Part shown: positions 6,481-10,466 of the stretch, piece after piece
Position numbering within the stretch: position 1 is the stretch's first letter
How the letters are laid out: each line of letters opens with the position of its first letter
Assembly (NCBI GenBank): GCA_902783705.1
Contig: CACZSA010000217.1
Coordinates: 1 to 10,466, forward strand
Direction of reading: 5' to 3'
Source: an uncultured Ruminococcus sp.
Lineage (GTDB): Bacteria > Bacillota > Clostridia > Oscillospirales > CAG-272
Length of the DNA stretch: 10,466 bases
Translations under genes and position numbers: made by a program
Notes under the pieces: model-generated
Databases searched by the model: none
What the model saw: only the letters and a program-made list of their open reading frames with translations
Told to the model about the DNA's origin: nothing

Positions 6481-6712
6481 AGCGCTGCGCTCATCACAGG
6501 AATTCGAGCTGACTATCCAGGTGAGGCCATGTAATCCTTGTATAACACCGTTCAGCCCCCCATCGAACGGAGCTTCCGAGTGATACATGCGGTTGAACCC
6601 GAAGCCGTTCCCCAAAGCGGGTGCTTGACAAGAGGGCGAGCTTTGGAGTCCTCTTGTCCGCCTGCCGCGCAGGCATATAAAAAGAGCACGTCCCACAATC
6701 CGACGTGCTCTT
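6481..6712 (+). ncRNA. Candidate structured RNA of unknown family in the spacer between tRNA-Arg and the M23 gene
   Basis: No credible ORF fits here, yet several stems are visible. CATGTA (6528-6533) pairs with TACATG (6584-6589), extended inward by CTTG/CGAG with a G-U pair. Nested inside is CCGTTC (6548-6553) with GAACGG (6565-6570). ACCCG (6597-6601) pairs with CGGGT (6618-6622). An 11-bp hairpin, GACAAGAGGGC (6627-6637) with GTCCTCTTGTC (6648-6658), includes one G-U pair. A small GCCTGC/GCAGGC hairpin and the hairpin at 6682-6712 follow. The G-U pairs would be mismatches in a minus-strand RNA, which favours the plus strand. I see no convincing promoter, and I do not find the core motifs of tmRNA, RNase P RNA, SRP RNA or common riboswitches. 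A 6S-like RNA or a decayed element cannot be excluded. Confidence 0.3.
6679..6712 (-). terminator. Rho-independent terminator of the M23 peptidase gene, possibly bidirectional
   Basis: A perfect 11-bp stem (AAGAGCACGTC, 6682-6692, with GACGTGCTCTT, 6702-6712) and a 9-base loop. On the minus strand the stem runs into five T (6683-6679). It begins seven bases after the M23 stop codon. On the plus strand the stem is followed by a weaker TTCCCTTCTT tail, so it might also end plus-strand transcripts. Confidence 0.88.
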
Positions 6713-6718
6713 CCCTTC

Positions 6719-7543
6719 TTATTCCGCGTCCTCGTACAGATCCGCGAGCCGGGTCACCTCGAGGTATTCCCCCGGGTCGACCGCCTCCCCCTTCACCGTC
6801 ATCGCGAAGTGCATGTGCCCCTCCTCCGCGCTCTCGATGAGGGCCGTCTCCCCCGCCGCGCCGATCACCTGTCCGGAGACGACAACGTCCCCGACATGCG
6901 CGATCGAGCCCGTCTCCAGATCCAACCCCTGATACGTCGTCACGCAGTCGCCGCTGTGCCGCACCGATACTGTCACGCCCATCATGGGATCGCGGCGCAC
7001 CTCGGTCACGACCCCGTCCGCCGCGGCAAGGACCGGCGTCCCCGGCGCGCACGCGAAGTCAAGCCCTCTGTGCACCCGGTAGTCGTTCATCGTCGCCGAG
7101 AACACCGGGATCGTCAGACTGCATTCCTTCACGACCACGGCCCCCTCCACCGGCGCGCGGAACACTGGAAGCATGTCCTCCGGCCGCACCGTCGCGCTCA
7201 CGGCGGCGTCCTTTTCCTCGTCCGTCCGCTCTCCCGTTTCCTTCCCCGTCGTCTTCACCTGTTCCTCGATCACCTCGGTCTCGGGCGCGCGCTCTTCGTC
7301 TCGCTTCTCCGTCTTCGCCGCGTCCTTTGCCTCGTCCTCCGGTCCGACGCCGTTCCCCGGGGCCGCGCTCTCGTCGACCTGCTCCCCGATCCGGTTCTCC
7401 GGCAGAGGCGAGCGCGCATCCGCGGCGGCCTTCGCTCTCCGGTTTGCGGAGGAGGTCAGCGCCGCGAGCGTCACGAGGGCCGCGAACACGACCGCGAGGG
7501 TCGCGATCAGGATGATGTTCTGTTTCTTGCTTGCGTTTGTCAT
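6719..7543 (-). CDS. SpoIIQ-like membrane-anchored M23 (LytM) peptidase
   Basis: M23 proteins are zinc endopeptidases that cut peptidoglycan cross-bridges. SpoIIQ is the forespore membrane member that docks with SpoIIIAH during engulfment. The 274-residue product has a short cytoplasmic N-terminus, one transmembrane helix (about 9-30), a charged E/D/K-rich linker (about 45-118) and a LytM domain (about 126-262). The zinc ligands look intact: HRGLD (H158, D162) and HMH (H243, H245). The segments VFSATMNDYRVHRG, DPMMGVTV and TYQGLD resemble clostridial SpoIIQ more than general LytM proteins. The assignment rests on this resemblance and on length. The ATG at 7543 was chosen over one at 7564 because AAGGAAGGA lies about eight bases upstream of it. 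A forespore-type promoter candidate lies upstream, and a large inverted repeat covers the leader. A generic cell-wall hydrolase remains possible. Confidence 0.85.
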   Translation of the reverse strand: MTNASKKQNIILIATLAVVFAALVTLAALTSSANRRAKAAADARSPLPENRIGEQVDESAAPGNGVGPEDEAKDAAKTEKRDEERAPETEVIEEQVKTTGKETGERTDEEKDAAVSATVRPEDMLPVFRAPVEGAVVVKECSLTIPVFSATMNDYRVHRGLDFACAPGTPVLAAADGVVTEVRRDPMMGVTVSVRHSGDCVTTYQGLDLETGSIAHVGDVVVSGQVIGAAGETALIESAEEGHMHFAMTVKGEAVDPGEYLEVTRLADLYEDAE

Positions 7544-7631
7544 GAAAAAATCCTTCCTTTGCATGCTTGGGTTTTGTCTCCGTTATTGTGAGCCAAAACC
7601 GGGGCGTTTATGCAGAGGAAGGATGTTTTTC
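7544..7631. repeat. Long imperfect palindrome covering the leader and ribosome binding site of the M23 gene
   Basis: The arm at 7544-7564 is complementary to the arm at 7610-7631 over 20 of 21 positions, with one bulged base (7625) and one mismatch (7559 against 7615). Inside, GGTTTTG (7570-7576) pairs with CAAAACC (7594-7600). In minus-strand RNA the downstream arm contains the AAGGAAGGA ribosome binding site and the six T just before the ATG. The upstream arm lies in the spacer behind the thioesterase gene. The whole can be read as a terminator-like hairpin that also masks translation initiation. Confidence 0.8.
7584..7613 (-). promoter_or_regulatory. Candidate forespore sigma (sigma-G/sigma-F type) promoter of the M23 gene
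   Basis: On the minus strand GCATA (7609-7613) is followed after 18 bases by CACAATA (7584-7590). The sigma-G consensus from Bacillus is GHATR-N18-CATNHTA, so only one specified base is off. Read as a sigma-F site, GCATA, 15 bases and GCTCACAATA is also close. The predicted start near 7577 leaves a leader of about 34 bases carrying the ribosome binding site. No sigma-A promoter is apparent. These consensus sites are short, so this is moderate evidence only. Confidence 0.5.
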
Positions 7632-7645
7632 GTTATCCGGCGCGG

Positions 7646-8050
7646 TTATTTTTGCAGCTTGTATCCCGTTCCGACAAAGAGCGCGACGTCGCGGCCCGTG
7701 TCGTCCGTGATCTTCACCTCATATACGGCGGTCGTGCGTCCGTCCTTGACGCAGGAGGCGCGGGCCGTCAGCCGGGATCCCTTCGCCGCGGCGAGGAAAT
7801 GGATGTGCACATCGATCGCGACGGTGCCGTGGTGGGCGTTGTTCGAGGCGATGGCAAAGGCGAAGTCCCCGAGCGTGAAGAGGACGCCGCCCATCAGTCC
7901 GCCGAGGGCGTTCTTGTGGTTCTCGCCGATCGTCATCGAGCAGACGCATCCGTCCGGCGTCAGCTCGTCGAGCTCCATGCCGTTCACAGTGGCGAAGCGG
8001 TCGTTCTTAAAGTATTCCCGGGCTTCTTCTACGGTGGAAAAGGTGCTCAT
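7646..8050 (-). CDS. Hotdog-fold thioesterase, PaaI family-like
   Basis: A 134-residue protein with the single hotdog domain of PaaI/4HBT-type acyl-CoA thioesterases. The central helix motif is NALGGLMGGVLFTLGDFAFAIA (split here at about 47-68), with the conserved acidic residue D62. Strands VAIDVHIHFLAAAKG and LTARASCVKDGRTT follow, then the terminal VALFVGTGYKL. Members hydrolyse acyl- or aryl-CoA thioesters in the cytoplasm as dimers or tetramers; the substrate cannot be told from sequence. The HGG usual in this motif is MGG here (M53). The ATG at 8050 has AAGGAGA at good spacing. The gene starts 15 bp after the glnN stop, so the two are probably co-transcribed; a functional link is not obvious. 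The palindrome at 7544-7631 may end this unit. Confidence 0.87.
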   Translation of the reverse strand: MSTFSTVEEAREYFKNDRFATVNGMELDELTPDGCVCSMTIGENHKNALGGLMGGVLFTLGDFAFAIASNNAHHGTVAIDVHIHFLAAAKGSRLTARASCVKDGRTTAVYEVKITDDTGRDVALFVGTGYKLQK

Positions 8051-8065
8051 GCGGTCTCCTTATTG

Positions 8066-10165
8066 TCACTCCACCCCGAAAAGAAGGGCGGCGTAGGTCG
8101 GATAGGGCCAGTACTTTTCGGCGGTGAGGGATTCGGCTTCGTCGCACGCGGCGCGCAGGGAGGCCATGATCGGCAGGACGCTGTCCTTCGCGTGGTTGGC
8201 GCGCGCGGTGATGTCACGGATCCCTTCGGCGCGGCGCACCGCTTCCGTGAGGGCGAGGACGTCCCCGTGGATCGACGCGGTGAGGGAGGTCAGCTTCTTC
8301 ACAAGCGCCGCCTCGTACGCGGTGTCGATGTCTGCAAGGAAATTCTTCTTCGCGAGGGCGGCGTCGGCGGTGTCCTTCGCGTAGGCGGTGACGGCGGGGA
8401 GGATCTCCTTCTGCGCCATGTCGATCATCGTGTTCGCCTCGATGCGGATCGTCTTGACGTAGTTCTCGAGCGCGATCTCATACCGCGAGCGCATCTCCGT
8501 CTCGGTGTAGACCCGGTGCGAGGTGAAGAGCCGGATGTTCTTCTCGTCGAGGAAATGCGGCAGGGCCTCGGGCGTGGTGCGCAGATTCGAGAGATGGCGC
8601 ACCTCGGTGGCCTCGCGGATCCACGCGTCGTCGTAGCCGTTCCCGTTGAAGATGATCCGCCGGTGCTCCCGCACGGTCTTGCGGATGAGGTGGTTGAGCA
8701 TCTCGCGGAAATCGGGCGCGGCCTCGAGGCGGTCGGCGAAGACGCGGAGGACCTCGGCGACGGCGGTGTTGAGGACGGTGTTGCAGTCCGCGATGGACTG
8801 GGAGGACCCGACCATGCGGAATTCAAATTTATTTCCGGTGAAGGCGAAGGGGGAGGTGCGGTTGCGGTCGGTGTTGTCCTTCGGGAACTTCGGGAGGACG
8901 TCCGAGCCGAGCTGCAGCTGGTCCGCGGCCTTCGGATTGTAGATCTGATGGGCTTCGAGGGTCTCGAGGATGGCGGTGAGCTCGTCTCCGAGGAAGATCG
9001 AGACGACCGCCGGGGGAGCCTCCGCCGCGCCGAGACGGTGATCGTTCCCCGCCGACGCCGCGCTTACGCGCAGAAGGTCCTGATACTCGTCGACCGCCTG
9101 AATGACGGCGCATAGGAAGAGCAGGAACTGAGCGTTTTCGGAGGGCGTCTCGCCGGGGGTGAGGAGGTTGATCCCGGTATTGGTGCTGATCGACCAGTTG
9201 TTGTGCTTGCCGGAACCGTTTACGCCCGCGAAGGGCTTCTCGTGCAGGAGGCAGACGAGGTCATGCCGCTTTGCGACCTTCTGCATCATCTCCATGGTGA
9301 GCTGGTTGTGGTCGGTGGCGACGTTGGCCTGCGTATAGATCGGGGCGAGCTCATGCTGGGCGGGGGCGGCCTCGTTGTGCTCGGTCTTCGCGAGGATGCC
9401 GAGCTTCCAGAGCTCCTCGTCGAGCTCCTTCATGAAGGCGTCGACCTGGGGCTTGAGGGTGCCGAAGTAGTGGTCGTCGAGCTCCTGGCCCTTGGGCGGC
9501 TTCGCGCCGAAGAGGGTGCGGCCCGTGAAGATGAGGTCGCGCCGCTGATTGTAGAGCTTCTTCGGGATGAGGAAATACTCCTGCTCCGGACCGACGGACG
9601 TGCGGACGCAGGCGACGTCGGTATGGGGATCGAAGAGGCGGAGGATGCGCATGGTCTGCTGATTCAGGGCGTCCATGGAGCGGAGGAGCGGGGTCTTCTT
9701 GTCGAGCGTCTCGCCGCCGTAGGAGCAGAACGCCGTCGGAACGCAGAGGGTGCGGTCCTTGATGAAGGCGTAGGAGGTGGGGTCCCACGCGGTGTAGCCC
9801 CTCGCCTCGAAGGTGGCGCGCAGACCGCCGGAGGGGAAGGAGGAGGCGTCGGGCTCCCCGCGGACGAGCTCCTTGCCGGAGAATTCCATGATGACGCGTC
9901 CGTCGCCGATCGGGGAGATAAAGCTGTCGTGCTTTTCCGCGGTGACGCCGTTGAGCGGCTGGAACCAGTGGGTGAAGTGGGTGCATCCGCGCTCGATGGC
10001 CCAGTCCTTCATGGCGTTGGCGACGACGTTGGCGATTTCGAGGTCGAGCTCGCGGCCTTCGTCGATGGTTTTTTTGAGGGAGCGGTAGGTATCCTTCGGC
10101 AGGCGTTCCTTCATGACGCCGTCGTCGAAGGCGTTGCAGCCGAAGTATTCCGAAACAAGTGCCAT
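8066..10165 (-). CDS. glnN: Glutamine synthetase type III (GlnN)
   Basis: ATP-dependent ligation of ammonia to glutamate, giving glutamine; the cytoplasmic entry point for nitrogen assimilation. The 699 residues match the GSIII family (about 700), which is far longer than GSI/GSII. Recognisable blocks, in order: KHDSFISPIGDGR and EFSGKELVRGEPDASSF (about 78-110), with SGGLRATFEARGYTAWD to 128; GPEQEYFL (192-199); the metal and glutamate site HNEAAPAQHELAP (263-275); HEKPFAGVNGSGKHNNWS (308-325); NDHRLGAAEAPPA (374-386); and NRTSPFAFTGNKFEFR (435-450). The ATG at 10165 has GGGAGGATCA about 12 bases upstream, slightly long but the only good candidate. The gene is first in a unit with the thioesterase, behind a promoter at 10243-10271 and a leader hairpin. 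No disruption seen. GSIII is common in Bacteroidetes, Clostridia and Cyanobacteria. Confidence 0.97.
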   Translation of the reverse strand: MALVSEYFGCNAFDDGVMKERLPKDTYRSLKKTIDEGRELDLEIANVVANAMKDWAIERGCTHFTHWFQPLNGVTAEKHDSFISPIGDGRVIMEFSGKELVRGEPDASSFPSGGLRATFEARGYTAWDPTSYAFIKDRTLCVPTAFCSYGGETLDKKTPLLRSMDALNQQTMRILRLFDPHTDVACVRTSVGPEQEYFLIPKKLYNQRRDLIFTGRTLFGAKPPKGQELDDHYFGTLKPQVDAFMKELDEELWKLGILAKTEHNEAAPAQHELAPIYTQANVATDHNQLTMEMMQKVAKRHDLVCLLHEKPFAGVNGSGKHNNWSISTNTGINLLTPGETPSENAQFLLFLCAVIQAVDEYQDLLRVSAASAGNDHRLGAAEAPPAVVSIFLGDELTAILETLEAHQIYNPKAADQLQLGSDVLPKFPKDNTDRNRTSPFAFTGNKFEFRMVGSSQSIADCNTVLNTAVAEVLRVFADRLEAAPDFREMLNHLIRKTVREHRRIIFNGNGYDDAWIREATEVRHLSNLRTTPEALPHFLDEKNIRLFTSHRVYTETEMRSRYEIALENYVKTIRIEANTMIDMAQKEILPAVTAYAKDTADAALAKKNFLADIDTAYEAALVKKLTSLTASIHGDVLALTEAVRRAEGIRDITARANHAKDSVLPIMASLRAACDEAESLTAEKYWPYPTYAALLFGVE

Positions 10166-10213
10166 ACTGTCTGTGATCCTCCCGGGCGGGAAAAGTTCGG
10201 GGATTCGCTCGAA

Positions 10214-10230
10214 ACGACGGGTTCCGTCGT
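10214..10230 (-). other. Hairpin near the 5' end of the glnN transcript
   Basis: A perfect 7-bp stem (ACGACGG with CCGTCGT) and a 3-base loop, about 6-22 bases downstream of the predicted glnN transcription start. No T-run follows, so it is not a terminator. It could stabilise the mRNA 5' end or bind a regulator. It does not match the glutamine riboswitch or the two-hairpin ANTAR site as I know them. Confidence 0.5.
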
Positions 10231-10242
10231 GTTATATGGAAT

Positions 10243-10271
10243 ATTATACACGTTTCCGGGCATGGATGCAA
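10243..10271 (-). promoter_or_regulatory. Promoter of glnN
   Basis: A perfect TATAAT (10243-10248) with TTGCAT (10266-10271) 17 bases upstream on the minus strand. The -35 hexamer is weak (three of six). The predicted start near 10236 leaves a leader of about 70 bases before the ATG. Confidence 0.72.
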
Positions 10272-10388
10272 GGCTTATGCGAGAATTTCCGTCGCTTTTG
10301 GAGAAAGGCACGAAAACGAAGCGGTTCCCGCGGATTTTTTGCACGTCCGCGCAAGGTTCACCGAGCAAGCCAGGCAGTCCCCGGGGAC

Positions 10389-10418
10389 AAAAGGCGGGCT
10401 CACCTTCGGCAAGCCCGC
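10389..10418 (-). terminator. Rho-independent terminator of the gene at the right edge
   Basis: A 7-bp GC-rich stem (GCGGGCT, 10394-10400, with AGCCCGC, 10412-10418) and an 11-base loop, followed on the minus strand by CTTTTG. It sits 21 bp after the stop of the partial reading frame at the edge. The stretch from here to the glnN -35 box (10272-10388) holds nothing else I can identify. Confidence 0.75.
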
Positions 10419-10439
10419 TGACTCTTCTTTTGAATGCGC

Positions 10440-10466
10440 TCACTCCTGCATCGAACGGATGAGCTC
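10440..10466 (-). CDS. C-terminal end of an unidentified protein, cut by window edge
   Basis: On the minus strand the last eight codons read ELIRSMQE followed by TGA at 10442-10440, and a terminator comes 21 bp later. The position right before a terminator is the main support. Too little is visible to name the protein. Confidence 0.45.
   Translation of the reverse strand, partial: ELIRSMQE

Noticed and set aside
6625..6630. Perfect TTGACA on the plus strand as a promoter -35 box
   Set aside because: No -10 box lies 16-18 bases downstream; the bases belong to the 11-bp hairpin.
6277..6696. A 139-codon minus-strand frame across the tRNA and the structured spacer
   Set aside because: It runs antisense through the tRNA and its terminator; the translated text simply mirrors the RNA structures.
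7612..7618. GCAGAGG as a third copy of the block upstream of the sigma and secreted-protein genes
   Set aside because: Only seven bases, on the opposite strand relative to the gene, without the following TGGATTTT; expected about once by chance in a window this size.
7610..9115. A 501-codon open frame on the plus strand, opposite the thioesterase and glutamine synthetase genes
   Set aside because: It is antisense to two certain genes, contains no recognisable motif, and is the kind of long open frame that GC-rich codon bias produces.
9203..10462. A 419-codon open frame on the plus strand opposite glnN
   Set aside because: Antisense to well-conserved GSIII motifs; the translation is low-complexity V/E/G/L-rich, typical of a shadow frame.
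1..10466. CRISPR arrays, insertion sequences, toxin-antitoxin or phage genes
   Set aside because: No direct repeat arrays, transposase motifs or target duplications seen; all confident genes are core cellular functions.

Overview
The window is a GC-rich stretch (clearly above 55% G+C by eye) from a Gram-positive, most likely clostridial bacterium. Four things point there: a hrcA-grpE-dnaK heat-shock operon under a CIRCE operator; a DnaK without the roughly 20-residue insert found near residue 80 in Gram-negative DnaK; a peptidase resembling the clostridial sporulation protein SpoIIQ; and a type III glutamine synthetase. The G+C level and gene types would suit an uncultured gut Clostridia lineage, but the sequence alone does not give the genus. 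All protein genes lie on the minus strand; only the tRNA is clearly on the plus strand.

Layout. Positions 1-2981 hold the heat-shock operon, read right to left: promoter, CIRCE, hrcA, grpE and the first 352 codons of dnaK, which runs off the left edge. Positions 3034-4076 hold a one-gene unit with a textbook promoter, a secreted beta-sandwich-like protein with a degenerate sortase-type C-terminus, and a strong terminator. Positions 4125-6204 hold a two-gene unit: an ECF-type sigma factor and a multi-pass membrane protein overlapping it by four bases. Positions 6289-6474 are a complete plus-strand tRNA-Arg(CCG) unit with its own promoter and terminator. Positions 6475-6712 contain no gene but several stems that look like a structured RNA of unknown family, ending in a terminator shared with the convergent M23 gene. 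Positions 6719-7631 hold the SpoIIQ-like M23 peptidase gene. Its leader contains a forespore-sigma-like promoter inside an 88-bp imperfect palindrome that covers its ribosome binding site. Positions 7646-10271 hold glnN (type III glutamine synthetase) followed by a hotdog thioesterase, with a promoter and a leader hairpin. The right edge carries a terminator and the last few codons of another minus-strand gene.

How it fits together. HrcA binds CIRCE and represses its own operon; GrpE and DnaK are co-chaperone and chaperone. The sigma factor and membrane protein look like a signalling pair. The nearby secreted protein has a promoter region resembling the sigma gene's, which could mean shared control. 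The leader palindrome of the M23 gene looks built to block expression by read-through from glnN and the thioesterase gene, while an internal promoter would leave the ribosome binding site free.

Most of the window is ordinary core-genome content. No mobile element, CRISPR array or defence system was seen. The least explained parts are the palindromic M23 leader, the structured spacer beside the tRNA, and the sigma/membrane/secreted-protein cluster.
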